DNA of 64,000 nucleotides from Cladopsammia gracilis (lineage: Eukaryota; Cnidaria; Anthozoa; Scleractinia; Dendrophylliidae), in contig JAJGOT010000197.1 in assembly GCA_022457155.1 (NCBI GenBank), positions 1,070,001 through 1,134,000 on the forward strand, given 5' to 3'. The translations under genes and the position numbers were made by a program. Shown in pieces: positions 12,971-25,169 of the stretch (position 1 is the stretch's first letter; each line of letters begins with the position of its first letter). The notes under the pieces are model-generated. The model searched no databases. It was not told where the DNA came from and saw only the letters and a program-made list of their open reading frames with translations.

Positions 12971-13635
12971 TTCACTCTCGTCAACCCTCCCAACATCAAA
13001 TCACTAGCTTAGGTTTTTTTTCCAGTTTGTAAGATATATATGTACTAGGTCCATAAATTGTCCAGGTCCAGAGACTTAGAGGATGGTGTGGTTATCAATC
13101 AAAGAGGCTCAATCACAGAGTTGATTAAGCGAAAAAACAATTTTGGGGTTAGGTGCACTTTAAGCAATATTTTAGCACTCTAACATGCCCCCTTTCTCGT
13201 ATTTCGCATCGTCCCCGATGCGTATGAGGATATAAAGAAAAATGTGCCCATCAAAAGTTCCATGGGAATTAAGGGAATTGAATCTGACTAAACAGTACAA
13301 AGCAAGCTGTTGGTAACCATGGAATCGTGCATTATCCGAATTAGCAACACAAATTCTAGCTTACCATATGTGCTGCGCCCCTTTAAACTCAGATGCAAGT
13401 CAGGAAGATTATTATTTAATAATAATTTAATGTTTTACGGATCTAATTCGGCTATCAAAATGTAACAGATCGGCGGATTTCCATGCCCCTATTCACCCCC
13501 TCATTCAAGAGACAAGAGTAGGCTATGAATTAACACAAACCGGTACAGAAAAAAAAAACAGCCGTAAGCCCAAATGCGAAAAGTGAAAACAAATATTAAT
13601 ATCAATTTCCTGCTTAAAATCTGTCGTTTCAAGTA
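12971..13635. other. Intergenic, no gene recognised
   Basis: AT-rich spacer between the minisatellite and hAT-like copy 2. A TTAGGTGCACTTTAA end at about 13148-13162 resembles the TTAA-element termini elsewhere, but a partner end was not found. Confidence 0.4.
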
Positions 13636-14002
13636 GGGGTGGCGAATGGTACCTTCAAAATCGTGGGTCTCGGAAAATTTTGGTCCGGTCTCGAAATCTC
13701 GGCAGTTTTTGTTTTAAGTTTCAAAGTCTCGTTTGGCTGGTGTTTTTTCTGTCTCGGAGTCTCGGATTTTTTTCCTCAAGGCCTTGGAGTCTCAGATACT
13801 TTTGTCAGGCATTCTCATTCTTCATCCTTGTTCGTTGTTTGATAGGTGAATCGGATATTTTTAGCATTGAGTCTCGGGCTCGGTTTTTTCCCGCATTGGG
13901 TCTCGCGCTCGGATTTTATAACGTAGCTGCGGTCGCGGTCTCCGATTTTGAAAAAAGAGTCTCGCCGTCTCGGCGAGTCTCGGATTTACCATTCGCTACC
14001 CT
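13636..14002 (+). mobile_element. hAT-like nonautonomous element, copy 2 (367 bp)
   Basis: Same length and orientation as copy 1 at 5881-6247, with roughly eight differences seen by eye. Flanked by TTCAAGTA on the left (13628-13635) and TCAGACTA on the right (14003-14010): each matches the opposite side of copy 1 in 7 of 8 bases. Confidence 0.85.
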
Positions 14003-14102
14003 TCAGACTAAACTGCCTGAAAACCATACCCTTCACAGCGGCACATACCTATATAGCTCATATATGGGAGTACCCCCCCCGGGGGGGGGGGGGGGGAGGG
14101 AC

Positions 14103-14140
<38 letters not shown>

Positions 14141-14560
14141 TTTATTTAAAAAACACGGTAAATACATCAGGCGTTAACAATTCCGCATTGGGTCTTGCGC
14201 TCGGTCTCTTGTTTAGACTGCAAGCTGCCTCTTTTCAGTCAATCGGGAGGCAGAGCTCATCATGGAAACAAGCTCGGCGAGACTGGAGCGAGCTAACGAG
14301 CCGATGGGAAACTTCCCCAGTGCCCCCTCGGCTCGCATTACTTTTGCTTGTTTGGTCGATCTCCGATCGCGAGCCGATCGCGTATTTGCTTGCCCGCTGG
14401 GCTATCCCGAGAGGGACTGCTAGCAGTCTAAAGCCGAATGGGATTCTGGGTAGGCAGCATTGGCAAGCTTAGTAATATTCCATTTCTTGATAATCAAGAT
14501 GTTTTCTTTGTTTGAGACATTTTAGAGCATGATTTATGCATTGAGTGATAATATAATAGC
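14003..14560. repeat. Poly-G and (CAT)n tract with repeat remnant
   Basis: A G run at about 14078-14096 is followed by about twelve CAT repeats (14104-14140) and tttatttaaa. The segment around 14190-14460 shares gactgctagcagtcta-type sequence with 52240-52445 (opposite orientation), so both belong to one dispersed family. A 174-codon open frame across it is composition-driven. Confidence 0.6.
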
Positions 14561-14714
14561 TGCGGTTACACGTTTCAACTTTTACCTAGGTAAACTCGAA
14601 ACAACAATAGCCAGTGCACGCTTAATTTGAATTAACAATAGCCCTTGCACGCTTAAGCGTGCAGCGGCTATTGTTCACTCGAATTTACCTACGACGACGC
14701 AACGTGTAACCGCA
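14561..14714. mobile_element. Hairpin MITE, about 154 bp
   Basis: Inverted ends TGCGGTTACACGTT and AACGTGTAACCGCA, with internal AACAATAGCC/GGCTATTGTT arms and a GCACGCTTAAGCGTGC centre. Confidence 0.8.
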
Positions 14715-15325
14715 ACTAATGTGTATTCTGTCACAGACGAAGATTAATTTTTCCAACTTCCCAGTAAACCTTTGGGTCGCATCGTTCATGGTTTATGCGT
14801 TTCACCTGACAACGTTTCTTAAAATTGGTGTATACAGCTATTTACTCATGCGCGAAGCGGCATGAGGTACGGTTTCGGCTCCGTTTTTCTTGTTATTATT
14901 ATTTTTATTTTTTGTGTCACGATTTTGCATGCAAATTTATGCACGCATATTTTAAATTGTACACTTCCGGTTCGTAGCTTTGCCATTTACACTTCCTGTT
15001 TAGTGACTTCCGGCTACTCTCACTTCCGGTAAAACAGCGTAACTTAAGTGTCACGACAGCGTCTCCTACAACCCTACTTACATTACTAATGTTCACGTTT
15101 GGTATATATAAGAGTTAGAAGAATCACTGGCTTCATTGTGGTACAGCCTTCATTTCCAAAACATTCAATAGTAAACAACGTGGTTTGCAGGAACGATGAC
15201 TGAATGAAAGGAATAACTCTTCTCCATGTCGAGCATCTTCTTATCATGTTTAATATATATCATAAAACTTTCTTACGCATGCGCATGAGTATAGGCTGCT
15301 TGCAGCCTCTTGTTCTTGTTCAATA

Positions 15326-15452
15326 AACGTTGTCGGATGAAAGCTTAAAGCCAAGACCGCAAGGTAGTATGGGTTAGGGTTAATAGCTATTGAATAAAAA
15401 TACCATACTGCCATGCGATCTTGGCTTTTCGACTTTTTCATCCGACAACGTT
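15326..15452. mobile_element. Hairpin MITE with TTAGGG-like loop
   Basis: Arms beginning AACGTTGTCGGATGAAAG fold on each other over about 45 bp. The loop contains gggttagggttaa, a short telomere-like motif. Confidence 0.7.
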
Positions 15453-18400
15453 AATTGAAATAGCTGTATATTACAAAAAAAGCATGGACATATACAAAAT
15501 CAGTGATAGGTACAAAGATAAACAGAAAGTGCCGATTTAAAAGCGTCCACGCTGGGCTGATTTAAAATGAAAGAAGGAAAAGCGTTCCATTCTTTTAAAG
15601 TTCTAGTGTGTAATGTACAATAATGAAAATAAGAACATGGGAGAAGTTTATGCTCTCAAAATGTTTGAAAATGTCCCAGACGTTTCGAGACTATTCTTCG
15701 TCATTTCTTGTCGTATCTGTCCAATGTCGAATATTGGTAAAACAGGAAGGCGCCTCACCCAGAGACAGTGGATTTCGTAACAACTCACGGCATCATGGTG
15801 TCCGACATCTGCGCAGAATTTAAAAGCACACAGGATGGACGCTGCATGGGTGCTAAGTTAACTTTAAGTCACAAAACCCTGCATCCGAAACGGATTAATA
15901 TTGACCGTGCTTTCGATAACAATATAAACAGCGCGTGAACATGTCGTAGGCTAGCCGTATTTTCAGATATTTTGAGCGCATAAACATTCCTATATTTTTA
16001 CTGACTCTCTCAGGGATAGCTGGGGATAGTTGAGCACGAGAGAAATCGTCTGCTGGAAGGAGACGCGACCGGCGGGGGCGGAGAAAATTGCCGCTCGACC
16101 ATCGCAACGTGCCTTTCACCGTAGTCACTGGTAGTCTACCTTTGTTGCACCTACAAAGCTTTTGAATGATTTCCGGGACAAAGAAACATTTCTAAAAGTG
16201 TTTTGACTTTATAACCAACATAACATTGGATATTGAATTTAAATAAACTGGTTTTTTTTTCCTTTTTTTTTCAAACGTCGCAAGCAACTTGTGATTTTTA
16301 GGAATAGAAATATCTTACACCACCTTTATCCCTTTAAATTCCTAATTGATTAGTTGATTGATATTTGTACCAGCAAATTTCTTGTTAAGTTAATTTCGCC
16401 CTATATTTATTTGCTGTTCGTTATTTTCTTTAGTTTATACAATGAGCTCTTTGAAAAGTAGCCTTACAAATTTGATAAAAGGTTGGGTTTCATCAATATT
16501 TAATTATATTGATCAGAAATTTACGAATTCGTTTGCTACAAATGTGTAAATAATAAGACTTTATTTATGATTCATATAAATTTACCAATTCGTTTGCTAC
16601 AAGGTGCAAATGTGACTTTATTTCCCGACTAAATATAACTTCAATTATCTTACTGGAAATAATAATCTCACTTTAACAGCTTTTGTTTTTCCGAAATGTT
16701 GATATGCATGCGTAGCCATTTTGCTTCAACAGTTCAAGATAATAGACAACAGAAAGACAAGTTAAACTTGAAGTTTAAATTGCACTTTATTTAATGTCGG
16801 AGTTATTTGACAATTTAGTGAGTTTTGCGCAACAAGCTGTGACGTACAACGCAACAAGCCTAAGGGAGCTTTAATTTGGAGTACGGTTTAAAAATTCAAA
16901 TGGAATTAACTGAGTTCTATTTTGAATCCCATGTACTCCCAGCAAGCTACTGCAAAACTATTACTGCTGCGTAAAAATCTAAGAAAATGACAAAATTTTA
17001 ACAACTAAAATAGAACCCAAAGTAGTGGCAGTTTTAAGCCTTATTGGAGGCGACGAATTAATAAAACAGCTAGCTAGAACATTCAAAACGTTTTGGCTCC
17101 TTAAATGAACATCTTGTTACAGCTGGGTGCCGCGAGAATTTATTAGCTTGTCGTCATTTTCGACATTTCTATAGCACTAGGGAGTGAATTTTAATTCCTT
17201 TCCAATTGAACGGAAGAAAAATCATTGGAAGCCTAATAGCGATTTAATTACAGTTTCCATTTTGTCTTCCGCAGGCTGACTTTTTGAAATGTATATGTCG
17301 ACATAATTCAATACAGTTCACTTTTTTTACAGTGTCAAACTGTTCAATGCGAAATAAACTGAGATAAAGAGACGTAAATATATACAAAGCTTTCGGGTAA
17401 ATTGCACGCTGAGGAATAAATCACAAAGAATGAGTCAAAACACTCAGTATACATATAGTTAAATATATAAATGTTCCTTCTTTATTTTTTTGTATTTTTC
17501 TTTTCTTAAACAAGAGTTTTTTTAATAGGTTAATGGCTCAAGGATAAATACCACAGCTGTTAGATAGGGAAGAATTTCCCGCGAACGCCAGGGAGAAGAA
17601 CAGAAAATCAACCCTCTGGCTGCGTGTTAATTTTAAAATTGTCGCTTATTTATCGTTTGAATTAAACATGTAAGGTTCAGTTTTATTTGCTCATAGCACG
17701 GAGAAGAACTCTTGATTTCTGTTGATATTTATGAAGCCCGTGCTCGAGTCTCTCTTAGAGAGTTTTTAATTGATTACCGAGTCGTTATTTCTTTAAAAAC
17801 TTGCCATTTGTTCCTTGTTATATGGTTCTTTGAAGAGCGAATGTCACTTTAAAAGCGAATTAAAAATATCGTAAGGAAAAAACTAAAATTGCTCTGGCGG
17901 TTAATTCTCCACGCTTTTAGTTGCTTTCTTTATAAGCTGGTAGATTGTTTTTGTAGCCAACGATTGGTGTCGAAATTTAAATTTCAACTAGAATCACTTT
18001 AGCAAAAAAGCCGTCGGCTTTCTCTTGTTAGAAAGGAAGGCCTTTGTTATCTAGTGACATACACCTTGGTCCTAAGTTTGATCTGATTGCCTCCTAAGCT
18101 GCCTATTTCGACAAGTTCTCATCTTGATATCCGGAATGTCATTTGTATTATCAAAATAGAATACTTCTCGTTTTTAAAAATTATCTTCACAAGATTCCGA
18201 ATTCGGCGTTAAGACACGGAGAAATTAAACTTAAATAGGTTACTTTATACAACGTATTGAGCCACGTATTTTTTAAACGATTAATGTACATTACAATTCT
18301 CATTTGCCGTGCAAACAGCTATGGTAATGTTAATATCTTCTTTCGTCCCTGTTTTAATCGCCCTTTTTCTATAATTCTCGATTAAGGCGACGTTTTTCAA

Positions 18401-19200
18401 AGACGTCACAGGAAACACTTGCTTACTTCGCCAATAAATTGCTTTTCTCTATGCTTTGATCTCAAGCATGTATCTATAACTTGAAAAGGACCGATTTAGG
18501 TATTCTGTGAGCAAATTGTGTCTTCACTTGTTTTAAGCGGAAGGCTGTTTCTTATCGAAGTATTTTGTTTAAATAGCGTGCGAAATTCGCATCTGTGAAT
18601 ATTGTTTCGCAGCGAAGTCCTCGTAAAGTGGTAATCTGTTCTCTCAGCGTGCTAGGAATTAGATGTTACTTTGAAATCAAAATAAACAAGTTCTGTATAC
18701 TTTTAAAAATGGAGGTCGACGCGAGTTAAAGACCTCTTGATGGCAGAACTGAAAGAGGAACTACGAGTAGCTATTTTTTCCCATCAAAATCGAAAACCAT
18801 GCGACATTTAAAGCTGTTTCCTTCTGTCGGTGCTTTGTTTTCGAGGGAAAAAAAAAACACGGCATAAATATTCAACGAATGCCTCCAAAAGAAAAACAGC
18901 CCTGACTGAAAACAAAATTAATACAACTCACGTTTCAATGTTAATAATTCGGCTTGCTAATCAATCATTGATCACAACCGTTCTTAATTGTGACATGTGC
19001 CACGATTTCAGCTTTGATGGTAACAACTGACATTTTTTTATTCGCGGTGTATAATATAAATTGAAAGGGGCGTTAATAAAATCGCTAGGTCATTGCTCGA
19101 GCCTACAAGATCTGCCATTGACTCCGGCGAGCGTGTTGAGTGCAAAAGTAGATATCTCGATCCCTAGGCGATTCCAGCCAAGATTTTTAGAATTGAAATA
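15453..19200. other. AT-rich region upstream of the nuclear receptor
   Basis: No coding segment or repeat family is convincing over about 3.7 kb. This low-repeat block is unlike the rest of the window and may contain the receptor promoter. A TATA-like tataatataaa lies at about 19051, 150 bp before the ATG; this is suggestive only. Confidence 0.4.
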
Positions 19201-19417
19201 ATGGAGATTTGCGCTGTGTGTGGCGACCACTCTACCGGACGGCATTATGGAGCGAATACTTGCGAGGGATGCAAGTTATTTTTCAAACGGAGTATCAAGA
19301 AACGGCTGTATTACACTTGTAGAGTCGCGGGGTGTTGCCCGGTAAACAAGCGCTACCGAAATAGCTGTCAATACTGCAGAATGAGGAAATGTCTTCGTGT
19401 GGGAATGAAGAGGGAAG
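19201..19417 (+). CDS. Nuclear receptor exon 1: DNA-binding domain
   Basis: The ATG at 19201 is followed at once by the first zinc finger, and the exon ends at a gtgaga donor inside the KRE|AVQ segment just after the second finger. This puts nearly the whole DNA-binding domain on one exon. The altered P-box Leu is codon TTA at 19276-19278. The second-finger D-box is PVNKR. An A/B domain could in principle come from an upstream exon spliced into this one, but none is visible. Confidence 0.93.
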
Positions 19418-22400
19418 GTGAGAATTCCGCAACGTTTATTTTCCTTTGATCGTCTTATTGTCTTGCATGATTTGCCGCGCAGTTGGAAAATGCGACCGGC
19501 CTTAGATGTGCTTAAATTTGCTCATTGAATCCAGTTTGCGAGCTAACAACGCCTGGCTAGCTTTAAAAACAAATTAGCGTCAAAGAAAAAATGAATCATT
19601 CTGCAATTTCATTTTCAGGTTTATTTGCTTGACACGTTTTCACCTCACTTCCTAAAATAAGCTAACACAAGCTCTAAATAAATTTTCCCCTTAATTTTTT
19701 AAACTTCTGTGTCTATCAATGGCAATGGTTAATAACCGTTTGCAAATAACGGACATTTTTTGTAAAATATTTGCCATTTAATATCTAAATTGCGGTTTCG
19801 TTAACAATAAGCTAAAATGCAAAGAAAATTAAGCCTTCAAAACCAAGATTTATTTTTGATTTTACACTATTATTTTCGTCTTTGTAACCTTCGTCCAACC
19901 AATAACTTCAAAAATAAAATTTGGGCGTTTCGTTCCGGATCTAGTTTGAAACGGGTTCACTCTTAGGGAAAGAAATTAAAGACATTTTGTTTCTTTTTAA
20001 AGCTGTGCAACAAACTAGAGCGCAAGATTTCGAAAAAGGAAGAAAACGGCATCGTCGTCAGCAAATAAAGGGAGAAACTCGCCGAGAGACTGACTTCGTT
20101 TCGTTGTCCGACTTTGTATGCCACTTGCAAGCCGTCGAGCCTTATCAAACGCCGCAAACGAAAAGCGAAGCAAGGTCGACTCGAGAAGAAAACATCGCTT
20201 GCAGCGACACTGCCAATGTTGTTCCAAAACTACCGGTGCGGGAAAACACAACGGAGATCGCCGCGCGTTTGCTGTTTATGTCGATTCACTGGGCGAAGAA
20301 CGTTCGTCATTTTGCAGAACTGTCGCATTATGACCAAGTAATGCTTCTACAAGAAAACTGGTGCAAAGTATTCATGATAAACCTGGTTCAATGGGCCATG
20401 CCATTCGAGTTGGCGCCCCTGGTCGCTGAAGTTGTGGAGAAAACATCTTCTCAACATCTGGATAGAGTTCTTCACAACATCGGGAAGTTGAATGAAGTTG
20501 TTTTCAAACTTGTACAGCTGGATTTAAACAGGGCCGAGTTTACTCTTTTGAAAGCGCTGGCGCTCTTCAATCCAGGTAAATTAAGTACGGATCCTTTTCA
20601 CGTTTTTGTTTAATCAAATGGGGGTGAAGAAAATTAAATTTGTTTCCAGCTATTAAAATGGAATGTGCCTTCTTGATATGTCAGACGAATTGCATATAAA
20701 AATTGATTTTTAATAGCTTTGTTCCAGTGAAAACCCTTTTACGTGTGCGATCGATTTAAACCAATTGCAAATTATGTTTTAAAACAGCTAAGCAGTTTGT
20801 GTGCGCGTATCAAAAAACTATATTATGAAGTGTGTTGACAGTTTTTTTTTATAATCGTGACCGGTTGCTTTAAAATGAGTGACATTTGTTTCTATATTCC
20901 ATCTAGTAGTTATTTCAGAGAAATCGCACATAAAATATGACTTATAAAGGCGGCCTTTATTCCAAAGAAACGCCTTTAAATCAAACCTTTTCGAATGTCA
21001 TTTTAGGCTAAAAGCATATCGAAAGAAATCAGAACAAAAAACGCTATAAAAGTGCGACGAAAATATGATGATATGTTTAATGTATTGCTTGGAAACGTGA
21101 GCTTTCTTCTGAATTTCGCCTGCTGCGGTAAAAAATGGGAACCTTCGTCCAATCGGCCCCCTTCCGTTTTGCTTACAAATGACCCTGCTACCGCATCATA
21201 ACGATTTTCAGTACCCATTGGCGAGAAATTAAAACATAAATGTCGCGATATATTTAAAATACATAAACAGGGGATTCAAATAGGCGATATACACTGCGAA
21301 CTGAATTCGATTAGTTCAAAATAAGGAAAATTTGTGTGGGGCGATACGATGAACACCTTAATTATTCTGAGCATGATTTCTTTCATGCGGTGAATCGCAG
21401 CCGTATAAAGTTTACTAAAACAGTCATGCATAATTCGATTCAGTTAGCTTTCTTAATCTCTCGTTTATTCAAGGCCATTGCTGTGAATTTGCAAATTAAT
21501 AACGACAGTGTCATTTGCCACTTTGCAACGGAAAAAACAAATCTCCATAGCTTAAATGTATTTAATTTATCGAAAAAGAAATTATCTTTTCCGGAAGGGT
21601 GTTGCGATTTTGCTATACATTTTGACTTTTGCTAAAGAAATTGATTTCGATTTTACTTTTCGGTCAGCGATAATTAGAAAAAAGAAAGTTCTTAAAATGT
21701 AGATTAACTAGGCTACTTGGGAGACTAAATACGCTAGAGATTCGCCGAATTTAAGAGTTTAGTGCCTTCGTGCATTTATAGGGTAATTAGAAAGCGCGGT
21801 GTTTGACTTTGCCGCATAAAAAGAACCCTTCCGGCAAAGACGACTTAAAAATGATGAATTAATCGATTTGCTACGGAAATAACAACGATGAGAAAAGACT
21901 CTACAGACGCAAAAAAAAAAAAAGATTATTGCGTCGCGTTATTTTTTTTAACCAGGTGTTGCCTTAGGAAAATTTTGTATGTTCTTTCACGCTATAATTA
22001 TATTATTTTTTAACGCCAACACGCTCGCATGTTTTAAGCGTAATTCTTATAAAATTGTTTATAAACGAATCCTGACGATCTCCCTGGAAACAAAAGCGTT
22101 TCATGTCTCGTGTTATTTTCACATAAAACTAGTTCAGATTATTACTTCAGCTGGGATTGAATATTTAAAAATTTGTTTGTTCTGAATCGAATATCGCTAG
22201 CACTCACAAATTCTCCTTCAATATAAAAATTTGCGTAAGATTTCAAAGACAAGCTTTTTAAACATTCAATTAATATGATCTTTTGAAATTATTCTTTTGT
22301 TTACGTACTGAAATTTGCGTTGGTCTCTTTTCGACGATAGCAAAAATGATAATTCCCTCTTCGTTTTCTTCGTCGAAAAGAGACTGAAAAATTCTTACAA

Positions 22401-25169
22401 GCGCCTTCGAAGAAAAAAATTAGCGTGTGCTGTATTTCATGAGGGTTTCGTCTCGTTCGATAGTCCTCGAGAACAGGAGCCGCCTGGCGAGAAAAACTTC
22501 ATTAAGCTTTCTCAAGTCTCTAAACTCTTAGCTGTATGTACATTTCTTGTTACACATTAAAACTCGTGATCTACAACAACCATGACCGATGTAAAATTTC
22601 GCGCGTTTATTTGTTTCCCTCCTTTTCAATCTATACATCAGAGATGTCTGTGTTCATTACACATGATTACGGGATGTCATCGACTGTTTTCGCAGTTTAA
22701 ACCCGATATGTGGTCTTTGGAATAACAGTAAAACAAAGCGAAGCATGACCGTCTATACCGTTTTAATGATAAAGCCTTAGCTTGCTGCGTTGAACTTGCC
22801 CCGTAGGACTTAAGCAGCGAAGTACTTTTTTTGACCGAGGTCAACTTCAAATATAAACTGGACTCGCAAGATCTAGACGTAAATTACCCTCGAATTAATA
22901 AAAATTCGTGTCATGGTTATCAATTTTTAAGCAACTGTGATCAGGAAGAACCAAACGTAGAACGCTGCTTTCGGTTCGAGTTAGCCAGAAGTTCGTTTTT
23001 ATTCTATTTTAGAATGGTTCATGCTGATCTGTTTAATAAAATATATTTTCATGTATTTCGGGTGGTGTTTTATGTTTTATTTCAAATTTCTATCGCATGG
23101 TGAAGTGCGACAACTTCACTCTTTTCACCGCATTTTATTTGAACAGTGCATAAAAATATGCATTAAAGTAAAAATGATTCCAAACAGAATCAGAATCATT
23201 TTCGGTCTATACTTTAAAAAAGAAAACTGAAAAGTTAACTTCACCATCTAATTATGATTAACCATTATATTGTTTATCTTTCAAACGTTATGCATATGGC
23301 TGTTTTGTTTCGGCTTTAATTTCAACTTAGGTAAAACAAAATTTCAACCTAGATCACTACTGAACAAGGCATTTAACATATGCGTTGCAAGGACTTGATA
23401 TTGTCGACATTTACTCTGCCCTCCTGTAAAAGCTTGATAGTTTGCTAATTGCTTAACGAGCTGTTAACGGGTAGTGCTTTTAAAAGTTGTTGAAAATAAA
23501 AGTCTTTGAATTCAACAAGTCTTTATTTATCTCTAACTTATGTAATTATTATTATAATTTTCTTTGCTCGTGGTTTGCTCATCGTATATCGCGAAATATT
23601 TTCCACAAAATTAAAACATCGCCAAGGTAAGCAGGGAATTAGAGAAGCAACTTCAAAGTCTTCCAAAACAAAATTAAAAACTGGAGTAAAAAGGTTAGGC
23701 GATTATTATGAGCGCGCTACCTCACTGTGAACAAATACTTGTTGCGTGCTAGCCCAGCTGTTAACAGCCTTTGAAAATTCTACTTGAAAAAGCATATCAA
23801 ATTTCTCAGTGTTTCTTGCTGAAAGTCATTTCTGACAACGTCTGAACACTTTTTCAACTAAATAAATGGACGCTTTTTTGGCTAAAAATAAATAACATTG
23901 CACGAAGTCGGTTGTGACTATTGTTTTAACTTTGTGAGATCTAGATTTTTAAATAAATGGATGCTTTTTTGGCTAAAAATAAATAACATTGCACGAAGTC
24001 GGTTGTGACTATTGTTTTAACTATGTGAGATCTAGATTTTTTCATAATGAAGGGAAATATGAAATTAGTTAACGAGGAAATAGAATTCTAAGCTTTTTTA
24101 AATATTTAAATCTCACTATTAATATTCATGATAGTAAGATAAAACGAAGATAACCGATCGTGAAACCTGTTCACACATTTTGTTCATGTCACTTTGTAAA
24201 CTAATTGAATTTCGACTCTTGCAGAGAGAGTGACACCTTAGAGAGAGTGACGCCTTTACTGTCTGCAGAACAGTATAATTGTCTGAGTTTAGCGCTTCAA
24301 TAGTAAACTTTCTGTGGGGAATTTGCTTAATGCTTATAATTCCTTCCGGTTTATTATCCTAAATGCTGCGGAGATATAAACTCTAACGAAGGCAATTTAA
24401 GCTTTACGTAGCTTTAACTTCTCTAAGCGCCATGCGTTAAACTATAATTTCACCAACCCATTAAAGTACGTCAATCTAGACCGTCACTAATCTCCCCCCC
24501 CCCCCCCCCCCCCCCAACCCCAACCCCACCCCAACCCCAAAAGGATTGCATTAATATTTTTATCGGAACGCATTCATTCACCTGGGAACTATTTTCTACT
24601 TTATCTTACAGTGTTATTTTTGGGTGCACTGTGTATCTTCATATCAATAATGCAGCCGAGCTTTATCCTGCCCGTCTTATGTTATCATCTTAGAGAAAAC
24701 AATCCGCTCGTTGATTACATATTTATTACCACGTATTTAACGAGCGATCATGGAATAAAAAATGGTTAATTATTTTGGACGAAAACGACTAGTTATTCAC
24801 AATATTCACAAATAGCGAACGCGACAGTATATTGTTTCTCGACATACAATAATTTCGTGGTTTAACTTGCCATTTCTTCTCTGAACAGATATCGACCAGC
24901 TCTCAGACGCCATCCAGATCCAAGCTGTTCAAAACAAGACACGCAATGCTTTGGAAGAATACATTCGTCTCCACCGTCCGCAGACGCCAAGTCGCTTTGG
25001 ACAGCTGCTCATAAAACTTACGTCTCTGGGAGCCGTGGATCCCAAAATTCTTGAGCACGTGTTCTTCAATAAAATCATTGGTGGAACGTCCATTAACAGC
25101 CTTGTAGATGACATACTGAGAGCAAACTCTCTTAGCTTGCACGCTAACGCAAAAAGCGTAACTGCGTAA
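19201..25169 (+). CDS. Nuclear receptor, NR2 subfamily (NR2E/tailless-like), complete, three exons
   Basis: Exons 19201-19417, 20003-20575 and 24889-25169 sum to 1071 nt (356 residues plus stop); both junctions split a codon after base 1 (G|CT gives Ala, G|AT gives Asp). Residues 4-64 are a two-finger DNA-binding domain with zinc cysteines C4, C7, C21, C24, C40, C46, C56 and C59, followed by KREAVQQTR, as in NR2 proteins. The ligand-binding domain begins near residue 150 ([29 protein letters not shown]). The C-terminus has [18 protein letters not shown] and an AF-2-like SLVDDIL, with Asp at the usual Glu position. [11 protein letters not shown] and QWA.P look nearer to tailless/NR2E1 than to COUP-TF, but a tree is needed. 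The protein starts three residues before the first finger, so it has no A/B domain. The P-box reads CEGCKL where family members almost always have CEGCKG or a small residue. A likely nuclear transcription factor; AATAAA at 25412-25417. Confidence 0.92.
20003..20575 (+). CDS. Nuclear receptor exon 2: hinge and first half of ligand-binding domain
   Basis: The exon runs from acceptor tttttaaag to donor gtaaat. It encodes a basic hinge (GRKRHRRQQ), a polar linker of about 70 residues with little similarity to anything recognised, then helices 3 to about 7 of the ligand-binding domain, ending in [19 protein letters not shown]. Confidence 0.9.
20576..24888 (+). other. Nuclear receptor intron 2, largely featureless
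   Basis: An AT-rich intron of 4.3 kb. No coding segment is convincing on either strand. It holds an almost exact 91-bp tandem duplication (see 23859-24042), a poly-C run at about 24486-24515 followed by CCCAACCCC-type sequence, and otherwise nothing recognisable. Confidence 0.6.
23859..24042. repeat. Two-copy tandem duplication, 91-bp period
   Basis: The segment starting aataaatggacgctttt at 23861 recurs at 23952 with only a few changes and ends in both copies with gagatctagattttt. Near identity points to a recent duplication within the receptor intron. Confidence 0.9.
24889..25169 (+). CDS. Nuclear receptor exon 3: end of ligand-binding domain and AF-2
   Basis: The exon follows a 4.3-kb intron and starts after ctgaacag. 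It encodes [36 protein letters not shown] and the AF-2-like helix, then about 17 residues to the stop TAA. Confidence 0.9.

Noticed and set aside
13948..14472. 174-codon frame with a His run
   Set aside because: The His run is the (CAT)n microsatellite; the rest is transposon and repeat sequence.
20015..20341. Open frames overlapping the receptor's second exon in other frames
   Set aside because: Shadows of the ligand-binding-domain exon, which has matching splice phases and family motifs.
22315..23730. Several 60-90 codon frames in receptor intron 2
   Set aside because: AT-rich, Phe/Lys/Ile-biased, no motif, no splice context; consistent with chance.
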